The position numbers and the translations under genes are program-made. 64,000 nucleotides of DNA from Sipunculus nudus (Eukaryota > Annelida > Sipuncula > Golfingiida > Sipunculidae), in assembly GCA_026874595.1 (NCBI GenBank), contig CM049319.1, forward strand, positions 16,333,601 through 16,397,600, in the 5' to 3' direction. Of the stretch, positions 1-12,248 are shown piece after piece; position 1 is the first letter of the stretch, and the number at the start of each line of letters is the position of its first letter. The notes beneath the pieces were generated by a model that searched no databases, was not told where the DNA came from, and worked only from the letters and a program-made list of their open reading frames with translations.

Positions 1-94
1 TTTGTCTGCACACCTAAGCACCCAGAGTTCCTGACCCAGGTATTCACATATTGTTTTATTTATCATTGATCTGGTCTTCCTCACAAATACAGTT

Positions 95-126
<32 letters not shown>

Positions 127-588
127 ATATGTATATGCCATCCCCTAAACAGTTTTATCAGAGCCTTTCTGGCTAGTTATTGTTAGTAATAGTCTGATTA
201 AATCACACTAAATGTCACTGCATATTTAGAGACCATTGACCTTTAATTGAGTTTAAAGCCTTGCTTTGGCAACCCAGGGACAATGGTAACAGTTCCCTCT
301 CTTATTTCGCTTACAGGTATGTGAAATCAAAGATTCCTGTGATGAACTGTTTCCATAGAGTTTAAGGAAGAGCATTATTGGAAAAATGTTGCCAGTAGGC
401 TGACTTCTTAAGTGTAGTTGGAAGTAACCTTGTAAATGCTGAAGATAATTTTTAATCTTGATGAAATAAGGTTGGTTTTCCATTAGTGCACAGTCCATAT
501 CCTATGTCCATGTGCATGGTTTGCAAAGACACCAGCACCACCTATGAAATACTACTATGATTGTATTTTTGAAATTATTAGCATTATT
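1..588. other. AT-rich non-coding stretch
   Basis: No gene or recognisable repeat is seen apart from a TA microsatellite around 101-126. Short open frames here lack protein-like composition. Intron or intergenic DNA is the likely nature. Confidence 0.5.
101..126. repeat. (TA)n microsatellite
   Basis: Short, nearly pure TA run. Confidence 0.85.
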
Positions 589-591
589 GTA

Positions 592-1534
592 TCCCCAGAC
601 AAAGTCGGGGGATACTATGTTTTCATGCTGGTCCCGCCGCTGCCGCATATAAATCTTGTTTACGCGATAACTCAGACAAAATTTCACGGATCTTTACCAA
701 ACTTGGTATATGTATAGATATGGGTGAGAGGACAACGCGTATATAAATGAGGTCATGACCATTACTAGGAGAGTGTCCTTGACCTTGAAAAGGTCAAATT
801 TGGGGGAAAATCGAACAAATTCTTAAATATCTCGAGAAATCTTGCATGGATTGATCCCAAAATCAAGTTGATCGAAGATCATGGATAGGGTTGTCATGTT
901 CCAGAAACTGATGGCGCCACCTGTCATCCTTTACTTGTTTTCGTGCCTTTTAATACCCCCAAAATTGCCACTTGACAGTACTGTGAGCATTATAAGTCAA
1001 AAACTAATGGACAGATGTCTTTTATATTATGTATAAACATAGATATTGGTTATGGGATGATGTTTATTTAAATTGGGGTAATGACCTTTCCTATGAGAGT
1101 GGTCTTGACCTTGAATATTCCCATATTTGGTGAAATTCACACAAAATCTTTAATATTTCAGTAAGGGATACAATGAATGATCCAAAAATCAAATTGACAT
1201 AAGATCTTTGATAGCATTGTTTTCTGCAGAAGACAGGTGGCACCACCTTATGTTGTTTTCTTGCTAAAATGATGTTTAAACGGAATAACTTTGTAAGAAT
1301 TTGAGGTACAGTCACCAAACCCACAAGTTTGATGCATCTTACCAACGGCTAAGTCAAATTTGAACATGGATGACCTTGATACATTTTTTCAAGGTCACAG
1401 CAGCGATAATGTATAAATGAAATTACGGCAATAACAAAAAAAAAATTGTTGGTACAGTCACCAAACTTACAGGTTAGATGCATCTTATGGGGGGGGGGGG
1501 GGGGGGGGGTTGTTGATTGTCTGGGGATACTATG
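592..1534 (+). mobile_element. Non-autonomous Helitron copy 1, 3'-truncated
   Basis: It starts with TCCCCAGACAAAGTC directly after an A, as canonical Helitrons do. The first 30 bases fold back (GTATCCCC...GGGGGATAC). The body matches the complete copy at 18127-19078: stretches about the drop in 'cttggtatatgtatagatatggg' type wording are shared, as are a GATGGCGCCACC palindrome at 910-921 and a poly-G run at 1489-1509 just before TTGTCTGGGGATAC. The terminal hairpin and CTAG of the complete copy are missing, so the 3' end is lost. No protein is encoded, so mobilisation would depend on an autonomous relative. Confidence 0.7.
1489..1509 (+). repeat. poly-G tract (21 G)
   Basis: Uninterrupted G run inside the Helitron, about 10 bases before its TTGTCTGGGGATAC end motif. 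The same placement recurs in other copies. Confidence 0.9.
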
Positions 1535-4500
1535 TCTACTCCATGATTAAGTGGCTTGCAAAAAGAAAATCTTTAGATCTAGTACCTGTCAATATGGAGT
1601 ATGGAGTATGCCCATGTCCTCATGATAAACTTTGCAGATGCAGACTACATATGCAGACAAAATATGGAAAATCACCTTAACTGCTGTGTTAGAGCATAGC
1701 TGTAGTTGGTAATAATGAGTGACATTTATTACAACAGATTGGTTGACCCAAATGGAGGCTTATTTACCAGATATTCTCATTATAAAGGTGCATTATTCAA
1801 AATAAGCAGTGACATTAAGAGAAATAATAATTGGGCTGTGTTAGTTATAGAGATAAGAACCTGGGATAATCTAAGGATCAAACCGCCCAAATCATAGAAC
1901 TTAGCAGCTTGTGATTAAGCTTACGATTGAAGTAGATATTGACCTAAATTTGAAAAGCTGCCTGTTGGAAAATGCTAACATCTTGCTAGTAGAGGTGTGT
2001 TGATTGTTAGTATTTATTACTTTTACTCACATAGCGTCGTCTAGTCAGTGGTGCTCTTGACAAAATTTCCTTTAAAGAAAACTGATATATCTGTTCCAGA
2101 TAAGAATTTCTGTCACATCCAGGCAGTTCAGTTATACTTGGAACAGTCTCATTGTTATAGCTGTTTCTTACTATTTTTATGCATAGGAGGGTCTATTTGT
2201 AACTGAGAGAACATTGAATGGAACAATTTTAGTTGAATGTTTTCTGTTTCATCTATCTTCATGAATAAAATAGAATCTGACATGATAAAGAAAATTTCCT
2301 ATGGTAGTGATTGTGAAAGGGAATCTGCTGTTTAGGGCATCCTTCCAGCTGAACAATGGAACCCAACATCCTTGAAATGTACATCGAATTAAAAAAGTAA
2401 GGTATTTTCGTTTTATACGATAAAGCTCACCTTGCCTGTATATACTGACCACTGTAAAAATATGTGTGATTTTGTTATACTTAACTTTTATGTTGTTAAA
2501 ATTCCTAGCCACAACCTGCTGTTAAAAAACCCTTTATGTACTGTGTACTGCTAGGGTTTGAACTCGCAATTTTTTTTTTGCATGTTATTGACAAACGTAT
2601 TTAAGAAAGAATCTTGACAGACCACAGTCCTTGTTAAAAACGTGGATTAAAATGTCAACCCTGGTGCTTTGTGACCTTTGAGTACCTTTATTATGAACTA
2701 CTTGTATGATATGCTTTGTCCCCCCTGAGGTAATATTTGCAATTCATGACATTACACACAAATATCCTTCATTAATTAAACATGAGATATCATAGTGGAT
2801 TTTTGGGGTTATATAATGTATTGGAATGTAATTGTTTTCTATGCTGTTTTGATCAAGGGAGATTATTTATTACAAAGATATTAATAGGATGTCCTTCTTG
2901 TGTATGGTCAGTTCAAATTGTTCTGTTCCACCAACCTGAGTCCACCTATTTTCTTAAATGTTTTACTAGAAAGCTGCCTATGGAAGTAATGGCTTAATAT
3001 GGCAATGAAAAAAAATATTAAGATAAATCTCATTTTATGTTGCACACCTTTCAGGCCTTTTTCCAATGGCCTGACAGATCAGATGTGTCCCTGCATCAGT
3101 AGCTCTCTCTGTTTTGGCTGGTCATATTTTTAGTGTTTAAATAATTGTTTCTTAAATAATGAATAAGGTAGGTGTTTATTTTCCTGGTTGATAAATATGC
3201 CCATAAATCATCTACCCTATATGGACACAAGGTGATCGAACAGACTATGGAATTATGGTATAATGTACAATTTCCATAAAATAATTTTGATGTAATATAA
3301 CATTTAAAATAATATCACATGATTAGATCTATTGTCATATTTTCTTTAGCATATGCACTGTATTGAAATCCTGTTTTAAAACTCGGTCTCTACACAGCTA
3401 TGGTGTCACATAGTTCATATGCATTGCTTCTATCAGTCCCCAGTTTTGCCATAACAATATTTTTTATAATGATTCGAAACCCATTCTTAAAACAAAAATT
3501 CAACCCCTCAAAGTTTAGGAATTATTTAGCTCTCATCTTCAAAAATTTTCAGCAATCAAATATAATTGATAATTAGCAGTTCTAAAGTTTTGACTGACAG
3601 TCTTTTGATTTCGAAGTGCTGCCTTTTAGTATTGTTTAGGCAGAAATATTAATTTTTCATGGCACATTTTAACATTTTTTAACGAGTTTCACAAGAGAAT
3701 TCTTTAAAATCCCTCCTTCATATAAATGAACAAATGTCCATGAGCACAGGAATCAAAACTTAATTTTAACCATTTGTCCTTTTAAATGTTTAACATAACA
3801 TGGACATTGGGATATTTGCCATATTAAAGGAACAGATACTTAATTTCATATGTGATCTTGAATTTAGACTTTTTTTTTTATCTACATATGTATATAAATC
3901 TACGTTGCAGTTACAGTGTTATTAGTGTATGTGCTATTATATAGAGAATAGGAAACCTTAATAAAAAAAAAGCATATTCACTTTGCTAAATTTAATGGAG
4001 TCTCACCTTGGTTGCTCTTGACAGAATCACTGTAATTGCATCTAGTGACAACATGGATTCCTGTAAGACTGACACTATGGTGTTTTAATGAAACAGAATA
4101 CTGCTAAAGCAGTATATTACAAAAATAAAAATGTCTGGAAGACAAAACGAGAAAAGAATTTTTAATGTCTTGCCTTCTTTTAAACTTAACCTTTGACATG
4201 TCATATATTTATATGAAATCGTTGCCATAGTTTCAAGCACAATCACGTGACCATCAGAGTCCCTGTATACTTAAAAATAAAAGTGCTGTGAGCATAATTG
4301 ACTCTGCTGATGTCAGTGTTGCCATATATTTATTATAGTATATAATATAACCCATGAATACTCTTGATATACAAAGGTCACTTATATGTATGTGAGCAGA
4401 GAGTGGTGGGTTGCGTCGCCATTTAGCGAGCACATACAGGTTTGAAGATTATATATTTTCTTCCTTTTGTCTGATATTTACACACACAGGTAATGGGCAT

Positions 4501-4595
4501 GGTAAATCAGGTCATAGATATTCGAATGCTTTTGTGTGATCTAAGTTGTATTAACACTGGTTCTTGTATATTTCATAAAGTGCAGCCATGTAGGC
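1535..4595. other. AT-rich non-coding stretch with one dispersed repeat
   Basis: No gene is seen. The only internal structure recognised is a repeat at about 2927-3130, which recurs at about 38612-38835. The rest is featureless A/T-rich DNA with short homopolymer runs. Confidence 0.45.
2927..3130 (+). repeat. Dispersed repeat R, copy 1
   Basis: Diverged but collinear with 38612-38835. Shared blocks include CACCAACCTG, a 'gaaagctgcctat.gaagt' block, 'taatatggca', and GACAGATCAGATGTGT. The family is unknown and no coding capacity is seen. Confidence 0.65.
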
Positions 4596-4831
4596 ACAAG
4601 ACAGCACTTTAAAAGCCTGATTCTGAATGAGTTGCCATTGTAGTGGCAGCCCATTAAGTGTTACTGGAAATGTACAGACTAGATCTTATTTGACATGTTT
4701 TGAGTAAGATGAGTTTAAACCTTGTCCTTGAGAGAAACAACTCCATATATAATGACATCGCATGTACATAACGTGTATATTGATAGCAAGTGTATACCAT
4801 AACAGACAGTAAATTCAACTTCAGCACTCCA

Positions 4832-4883
<52 letters not shown>

Positions 4884-4900
4884 GTGTGCAGTTGCAGAAT
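4596..4900 (+). repeat. Dispersed unit S, copy 1, with expanded TA tract
   Basis: Matches units at 7489-7770 and 8039-8278: it shares GCACAAGACAGCACTTT, a 'gttgccattgtagtggcagccca' block, AAGATGAGTTTAAACCTTG and ATAACGTGTATATTGA. In this copy the TA tract near the 3' part is expanded (4834-4880). In the copy beginning at 8039 the same tract is the target of the pogo-bounded insertion. Confidence 0.75.
4834..4880. repeat. (TA)n microsatellite
   Basis: Pure TA run of about 47 bases within unit S copy 1. Confidence 0.95.
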
Positions 4901-6985
4901 GTGAGAATCTTGTTTCCCCCACCGATTTCAGAGAAGCTTGCTGATAAGTGATGAGAGAATATTTAATTATTTCAATGTAATAAACTTGAGTGGCATTAAC
5001 CTGTGAATATACCACTTGAGTTGGATTTACAGCAAAACTATACGCATTTAATCCGTTATTTGTTATTCACATCCATATCACTGCTCATGGGAAGGCATTT
5101 TTGTCAGGAGCAGAATAATTGTAATTATTTATTCATTTGTGTGTTTGTTTGATTTGTGTCATTTAAATACTTAAAGCAGCTTAGTAAGAAAAAAAACCAT
5201 ATAGTATTTCCCATCTTGCAAAACTTTGTTAAACTTGGTCGTGTCTGGATTTGGAAATATTAATGAAAAAGACAGTAATGATAGTGATAGTCATGTTTTT
5301 AACTCAGTAACCACAGTTAAATAACTTATTGCATCACATTGATGTTTGTATACTATTCTGTGTGTATCATTATCAGTGTAACCAGTACAACTGAAGTACA
5401 TCGTATGCACCATTAAAATACTCCTTTTTGTTAATAGTTAACACAACGTTTAGAGCTTCAAATCTTGGGCATTTCAAATGTGGGGCTATATGATGTAGAT
5501 ATAACTGACTCTTAATGTTAAGATGAGCTTAAACCTTAGCATTGGAACTCCACATACTTTGAGTTTAATAAGAGATCCGCACCAGTCAGAACACAGAGAT
5601 TTATTTATGGACCAGGAAACCAACACAAACAGATGTAAAGACAAGATGTTAACTGTGTAATCGTTCGAACATGAACTTTCATTCTCAAAAAAGTTTCCTG
5701 TGTTCAAGTCTGTATAAATTTTTAGTCTCCATATTTATTTGAACCTGTTTCATGGACAGTCCACTACAGTGCACGTTTTGACAGAACAGAATGCATGTAG
5801 TAATAAATTTAGTTACTCTACAGTGAACTACAGTGAACCTTGCTTTAGGAACACCCCACAGACATGACCACTCCTTTTACACGTCTGTTGGATTCGGTCG
5901 TGCTAGATGGTGATTTAATATCATTGATAGTTTATTGAGACCAAGGTTAGCAGTGCCTACAGTACTATATTCTGAATCTGGTGTGTATAGAAAAATGTCA
6001 TTGTCTGTCGTGCACCTGTCTGCCTAGCTATACCGTTAGAAATCCCACCTTGTTAAAATGACCCACCCAACCCCTCCGTATCATTTATTGACCCGTTTAC
6101 CATATCTGATTGAGAATTTAAGGTTTGCCGTGTGTGTGATCATATGATATCAGGCAGATCGTTGGCGACACCCATATTCTATCTACTCAGATGTCTTTGA
6201 AATGTCATGTACTGGTGTAAACAACTATTTTGTATGGATATATTTTGTAGGTTTCACATAAGGAAAATGAGGTTTAAATGCTATTTTTAGCCACAGGAAT
6301 ACTCCCTGCGGCTCCAGTGTACATATTAAAAGAAGGGCGAGCCTACGCTTTGTGTTTATATTCTGTGTGTCGTGTACACCGACTTTATGTAGATTTCAAC
6401 TTGAACACTCGGCAGCGTCGTAGCATGAGAAGTGCAAATAAAAAGTTGCAGCTGAAAGAGTTCTTTTTTTATTTGTTTGTGTATATGTGTGAGGCAGAAG
6501 GAGGGAGGAAATAGAACCAGACCGTTGGCAGATTTAAAGTTGCAGCTGAAAGATTTAGCCTTCGCTAACTGCAATTGCAGCAGTGGTGATGGCAATTTGT
6601 CTTGCTTTCTGTCCAATGACAAGGGAGTAACCATACCAGTTTGAACACGAAACGTCGAACTTGACATCTTGAAACATGAATTAAGACCTGAATTATTTCA
6701 AGCTTCAGGATGAAAACATTAATTTTAGCACCTTTAAAGGCCGAGAAGACGGTTGGTTAAATATTTAACAATGGTACTTTCGCTCTCAACACCGTTCCTG
6801 CTTTGGTATGCACCAAAGCTTCTCCTAGCACACACCTCAACTTAGCAACATCTGGCTTCTTCTTTGAACTCTTCTCTTTACTGGGCTGGACACGGTTTCT
6901 GGTCGGCACAATACTTAGCTCGACATACAGAGTTCGCGACTGTTGACACTAGAGCAACTGGTGAGATCTTTAACGCATCCATGCT
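4901..6985. other. Non-coding stretch, no feature recognised
   Basis: No conserved protein, RNA gene or known repeat is recognised. A short duplicated block, AAGTTGCAGCTGAAAGA, occurs at about 6442 and 6536. The open frames at 6278-6667 overlap on opposite strands and have low-complexity composition, so they are not called. Confidence 0.4.
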
Positions 6986-6989
6986 GTTC

Positions 6990-7488
6990 TGTTGTGGGTT
7001 GTGATTTCGGGGATTATGTTTGTTGAATCACATTTGATGCCGATCTGTTGCGGGCTTGGATTTTAGAGATTATATTGGTGATTACACATTGGATGTTTTT
7101 CTGTTTTATGCTGGGATTATAGGTATTTATGTTCTGGATGTTCTTTTGGGGGCTGTCATTCGGGAGATTATGTTGGTGGAAGCAAATTGGATGCTGTATT
7201 GTGGCCGGCTGGGATTCTGGAGATTATGCTTGTGAAAGCATATTGGATGATGTTCTGAGGAGGGCTGGGATTCTTAAGATTATGTTGGTTGTGGCATATT
7301 GGATGCTGTTCTATTATGGGTTGGAGATTATGTTGGTGGAGGCACCTGGGATGCTCCTCTGTTAGGGGCTTGGATACCTGAGATTATGTTGGTTGAACAT
7401 TGGATGCCTCGATTCTCGAGATTATTTTGGCGGAGGCAAACTGGACGCTCTTCTGCTGCATGAAGGGATTCCTGAGATTTTTTTTTGT
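6990..7488 (+). repeat. Degenerate about 57-bp G-rich minisatellite, block 1
   Basis: Repeating unit with wording CTGGGATTCTGGAGATTATG, then 'ttggtggaggca', then CATTGGATGCTGTTCTG. Units vary from about 50 to 62 bp. Open frames here are by-products of the repeat. Related blocks lie at 7770-8037 and 17280-17780. Confidence 0.8.
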
Positions 7489-7770
7489 GTGCACAAGACA
7501 GCACTTTTAAAGCCTGATCTCAGAATGAGTTGCCATTGTAGTGGCAGCCCATTAGTGTTCGTGGAAATGTACTAGATTTTATGTTACACGTTTTGAGTAA
7601 GATGAGTTTAAACCTTGATCTCGAGAGAAACAAATCCATTTATAATGACATCCCAGGTACATAACGTGTATATTGAAAGCAAGTGTATACCTTAACAGAC
7701 AGTTACACTTCAGCCCTCAAATATATATATGTATATTCCCAAATGTATGCAGTTATTGAATATGTGAGAA
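7489..7770 (+). repeat. Dispersed unit S, copy 2 (uninterrupted site)
   Basis: Same unit as 4596-4900. Its TA stretch near 7720-7732 runs straight into CCCAAATGTATGCAGTTATT. This is the intact counterpart of the sequence that flanks the 8279-17251 insertion on both sides. Confidence 0.8.
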
Positions 7771-8037
7771 TCTTGTTGGTGGAAGCACATTGGATGCTGT
7801 ATTGTGGCTGGCTGGGATTCTTGAGATAATGTTGCGAAAACATTGTGGATGCTATTCTGTGGAGAACTGGGATTCTGGAGATTATGTTGGTGGTGGCATA
7901 TTGGATACTGTTCTGTTAGGGGCTTGGATACCTGAGATTATGTTGGTTGAACATCGGATGCCTCGATTCTCCAGATTATTTTGACAGAGGCATACTGGAC
8001 GCTTTTCTGCTGCATGAAGGGATTCCTGAGAATTGTT
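7770..8037 (+). repeat. Degenerate G-rich minisatellite, block 2
   Basis: Same unit as block 1. With unit S it forms a higher-order repeat of roughly 550-580 bp. Confidence 0.75.
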
Positions 8038-8038
8038 T

Positions 8039-8278
8039 GTGCACAAGACAGCACTTTTAAAGCCTGATTCAGAATTAGTTGCCATTGTAGTGGCAGCCTA
8101 TTAGTGTTCGTGGAAATGTACTAGATCTTATGTTACCCGTTTTGAGTAAGATGAGTTTAAACCTTGTTCTCGAGAGAAACAAATCCATTTATAATGACAT
8201 CCCCGGTACATAACGTGTATATTAAAAGCAAGTGTATACCTTAACAGATAGTTACACTTCAGCACTCCAATATATATA
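8039..8278 (+). repeat. Dispersed unit S, copy 3, left part
   Basis: Collinear with copies 1 and 2 up to the TATATATA at 8271-8278, where the pogo-bounded insertion begins. The unit resumes at 17252. Confidence 0.8.
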
Positions 8279-8344
8279 CAGTGGAACCCCGCCTTGCGAC
8301 CACCCCACAATTGCGACGACCTCACAATTACGACCATTTTGCTT

Positions 8345-8415
8345 GGTCCCGAATTTTTAGCGAACCTGTGAGCTTATGCGATGGTGTGCCGGCGTCCGTC
8401 GTCTGTACGTTAACC
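8345..8415 (+). mobile_element. Possible 5' end of a Helentron-like element
   Basis: TTTTTAGCGAACCTGTGAGC followed by a run related to GGCGTCCGTCGTC resembles the starts of the Helentron-like copies at 11038 and 19389. It interrupts the pogo left end. A matching 3' end was not found. Confidence 0.35.
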
Positions 8416-10030
8416 TATACCATCTTAAAAAACGGCAAGAGTTAGCATCACGAAATTTTATGCAAAAATTTAGTCATCTAAAAAACTTTCGGATTTTGCT
8501 TATTTTTGGCTAACTGCATTTTCTTTGATTTTATAGGGAAAAGGCTAAAAAAGCTTTAAAAATCTTCTTCTCCGAAACTGTTCAGCCAAATTGTCCAATA
8601 TTTCACAGAAATGATCCCTGGAACAATCTCTCTCAAGTTTCTTTGAATGGTTTAAATTCGGTGATTTTTGGCCGAGTTACAGATAGTTGAACTTAGTCAT
8701 CTGTCCAAAAAGCATACTAAAATTACAATCTTAGAAACTGCTGGAGCTATCATCACTAAATTTTATACTAATGTTGGTGACATTAGTCATATCTGAAATT
8801 GAGGTATTGGTGGCGCCACCTGCATCGGCCTTTTTTTGTACGGGGGTCATCAGTGTCCATATCATACTGACAGCTACAAAAAACTTCTTCTCTGAAACCA
8901 TATGGTCAAATTGTTTAATATCGCACAAAAATCATCCTAGGGTAGTGCTTTTTGAAGTTTGTTCAAATGGTCTCAGTTCAGTGATTTTTGGCTGAGTTAT
9001 GTGAAGCTGAATTTAGTCATATGCCATAACAGCCCATTTTAGCTCAATGGCTACAAAGATCTTCTTCTCAAAAACCACTGGGCCAAATTCTTAAATCTCA
9101 CACATTAATTATCCTTACATGTTGATAATTCAAGTTTGTTCAAATGGTTTTGGTTCAGTGATTTTTGGCTGAGTTATGGGAAACTTAACTTAGCCATTTT
9201 GCTTTATTTTCCCATATGAGTTATAAACCTGCAAAACGTTTTTTGACTGACGCCACTGAGGCCAATTTGTTTAATATTTTACAAGAATAATCCCCTGAAT
9301 AATTCTTATAATAATTAATTGTCTTTTATGGTTCCAAAGAATGAATTTTGGCTGAATAATAAAGATTGAATTGAGTCATTTTACCATATATGTTAGCTGT
9401 GTGAAGCAGATACATCTAGCCTGGAACCAGTTTATCAGCATCCGTTACATCATGCCTCCAGACATTTAGATTTCAGGTTATCTTTGGTTAATATTGACAA
9501 GAATGTTTTTTAAAAACTTTAAAAAAATGTAGATTTATGATTTTAGATATTCCTCATGCCAGGCAGAGTTTACAATCACAGGTATACGTTAACTCATACT
9601 ATTGGATTGACTGGAGCTAGCATCATGAAATTTAATGCAAAAAATTAGCCATCTGAAAAAATCTGTATTTTCTCAGATTTTATAGAGAAAAAGCTAAAAA
9701 AAAACTTAAAAAATCTTCTCCTCTGAAACGGTCAAGCCAGTTTGTTCAATATTTCACAGAAATAATCTTTTATATCATCTGTCTCAAGTTTGTTCATATG
9801 GTTCAAGTTCAGTGAATTTTTGCCGAATTACAGGAAGTTGAACCTAGTCATCTGTCCAAAAAAGCATACTAAAATGGCAATCTCAGAAACGGCCGGAGCT
9901 ATCATCATCAACTTTTCTGCCAGTAAGGTCACATGAGCCAAATATGAAATTCAGGTATTGGTGGTCACCTGCATTGACCTTTTTTGTACGAGGGTCATTG
10001 GTCATCTGTACATTAACCCGTAATTTCTCA
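8390..10030 (+). repeat. Direct repeat, about 1.18-kb period, two diverged copies
   Basis: The segment 8404-8870 is repeated at about 9584-10015. Shared wording includes GTTAAC...CATACTAT, AGCATCA.GAAATTT.ATGC, CAATATTTCACAGAAAT, and GTCATCTGTCCAAAA. Copy 1 carries the GGTGGCGCCACC palindrome (8809-8820); the second copy has lost it. Non-coding, part of an unidentified element inside the composite insertion. Confidence 0.7.
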
Positions 10031-10289
10031 GAATAGCAGGAACTACCATCCCCAGATTTCATGCAATAATCTGTCATATATCAAATGTTGTGGGATTCAG
10101 CTTATTTATGAAAAAACTACATCTTTTATTATTCTAGATATTTTGATAAAAAGTTTATGAATATGTGAGCTTGAAAAAAATACATTTAAGCCAAAGTCTT
10201 TCAGTATGTGTAAACAGATTTGCCAACGGCTAAGTTTGTGTCTGTATATTTAAATAGGTTAAGAAACTGCCAACTGTTTCAGATTTGGC

Positions 10290-10595
10290 AATAGATCTAG
10301 AGTTCATTCAGTGCAGCCAGATATAGGTCAAGAGTTCAGTCAGTGCAGCAAAGCACAAGGCATGTGATCCCCTTATGGGTGACATGTGAACACCTCATGG
10401 GCACCATGTGATCACCTCATTGGTGTCATGCCTCTCAGGGCTGCATGTGGAGCCAATCTATTTATAGCTTTGGCAGACTGCCAACTGTATCAGATTAGGC
10501 AACAGGTCAAGAGTTCACTCAGTGCAGCCAGGTACAGGTCAAAAGTTCACCCAGTCTAGCCAGGTGCAGGTCATGAGTTCACTCAGTGCAGTAGC
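10290..10595 (+). repeat. 32-bp minisatellite, interrupted
   Basis: Units of the form AGAGTTCACTCAGTGCAGCC then 'aggtacaggtca' occur twice at about 10297-10360 and three times at about 10507-10590. An unrelated stretch lies between the two groups. Confidence 0.7.
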
Positions 10596-10739
10596 CTGAG
10601 CAAGCAAATTTGTCACACTTCACTCGGGGCAACTGCCTTTCTCACCTAAGCGTGGTCAGTCCCATGCATCAGACTTAAGGTAAGTTTGATGTATTGGCCT
10701 GATAATTTGACCTGTCTATGCGTCTTTGAATGGTTTCTC

Positions 10740-11030
10740 GTTCACAAGACAGGTGTCACCACCTACAGTGACTTTTGCACAGTGTGTGACTTTTGTGCCT
10801 GCTTATTTCTACAGAGGAATTTGATATATCATCCTGAAATTGGGCATATTTATACCTATCGAATAGCTTTGTCGTATACAAGACTGGTGGTGCCACCTAC
10901 AATAAGTTTTGCACAGTGTGTGTCCCTGCTTATTTCTCAGGAGGGGTTTGTTTTATCAGTCTCAACTTGGGCATATGTATATATCTCTGATAGCTTGGTT
11001 GTATACGAGACTGGTGGTGCCAGCTACAAT
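10740..11030 (+). repeat. About 130-bp tandem repeat, three partial copies
   Basis: Each copy has ACAAGAC.GGTG..G/CCACC followed by CTACA and TTTTGCACAGTGTGTG, at about 10745, 10877 and 11003. The 117-codon open frame over this stretch is a product of the repeat and is not called. Confidence 0.65.
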
Positions 11031-11037
11031 TATTTTT

Positions 11038-11825
11038 AGCTCAGCTGACTGTAAGTCAACTGAGGTGTAGGAATGGCGCTTTGTCCGCGGATATCCGGCC
11101 GTCCGTCAGCAAGGCACAAGTCATAACAGCTGGTCCTAGAAACTTCTTAGTGATAATCCAGGAAGGTCAATAAAAAATCTCCTTGGAAACTTGAAATTAG
11201 GTCACTGCGACCTATATCCTTTGAGCTACGGGGCTTGAAAGTACCCCCCAGAATTTGATACAAAACCTCCAATATCTTGATAATTAATGCATGGTTTGTC
11301 ATGAATCTTGCCTTGAATATTGACCATGACTAGTTTTGTCAGCTCCTGAAACGTGGTGGCGCCACCTGTATTTTTTCTATTTTAACGAATATTTTTCTAT
11401 TTATTTACTAAAAATAAACTGGCTTCAAACCTGATTTAATAATGACCAACCACATAAGTAAATTCATTTTGATTACCAGGGTCCAGCGATCTAAGTTGAA
11501 GGTCACAGGAGCCACATCTGTAAAAAGATTGTGGATGCACTGTAAATCAAACTTTTCATCCTGAACTTTCCAACGTTCACACATGGCTTACTTGCCTTAA
11601 GTGAGGAAACCTGTAGAATTTGAGGTTATCTGGTCAGAGGTCAAGGTCACTTTTTAAAAGATTGTTACAATAATCCTAATGCTGCAAGTTCAAGAGTATT
11701 AAGTTCTAAGATTCTTTGGTCACAAGGTCATTGGTTAAGGTCACAGGACTGTCATTCTGAAAAATTCTTTAAAAATATCCTTATAGACAAATTCAGCTGA
11801 GCGTTGAGACCCATGGGTCCCTAGT
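11038..11825 (+). mobile_element. Non-autonomous Helentron-like element H1
   Basis: Starts AGCTCAGCTGA after a T run and ends with TCAGCTGAGCG, then GACCCATGGGTC, then CCTAG, followed by TT. The 10-bp inverted repeat (11039-11048 and 11794-11803) is at the very start on one side but about 22 bases inside on the other. That asymmetry, together with the 3' hairpin, is what Helentrons show. It carries GGTGGCGCCACC at 11355-11366. No coding capacity is seen. Confidence 0.7.
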
Positions 11826-12092
11826 TGTGTTGTGTGCACCCATGCCAGAATTTCAGCAGTGATGTTTGTGTAATTGTTTTTATTCAAAATATTTAGTACC
11901 TGCATTGTTCATATACATAAGAAGTAATGGTCCAGCATTGAAGCATTATACCTGGTGTATATCCCAATGCACAGGTTCGCATTAGGCCTGTAGGCCTTTT
12001 TTTAGTTTATTTATGTTTAAAAATGACTCAAAATTACGACCACCCCTGAATTCAGAATTACGACCAGATTCCTTGGCCCCAGCGCTAATGCG
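11826..12092 (+). other. Non-coding remnant with pogo-end-like sequence
   Basis: Sequence at 12027-12080 (AATTACGACCACCCCTGAAT and AATTACGACCAGATTCCTTG) repeats the inner part of the pogo left end at 8310-8345 in the same orientation. It appears to be displaced or second pogo sequence. Confidence 0.5.
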
Positions 12093-12248
12093 TTTTAATA
12101 AATTTTTGTTACAACTTCAAAACATTTTCATAAATTGGTAAAGCCTTATTTAAAGAGTATAAAATTACATAATGTTACGAACGGAAAAAGACCCGAATAA
12201 ACATCATTAGCAAAACTTCCAACACGCATGAGTTGGGAATATAACACG

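Noticed and set aside
2540-2580. GAGTTCAAACCC on the minus strand, like a tRNA B-box
   Set aside because: No A-box at the right distance and no cloverleaf.
7129-7984. Several plus-strand frames with GGG.LD.VL-like wording
   Set aside because: They repeat with the minisatellite unit and exist on both strands.
10686-11039. 117-codon plus-strand frame
   Set aside because: Follows the 130-bp tandem repeat; no domain, and three diverged copies explain it.
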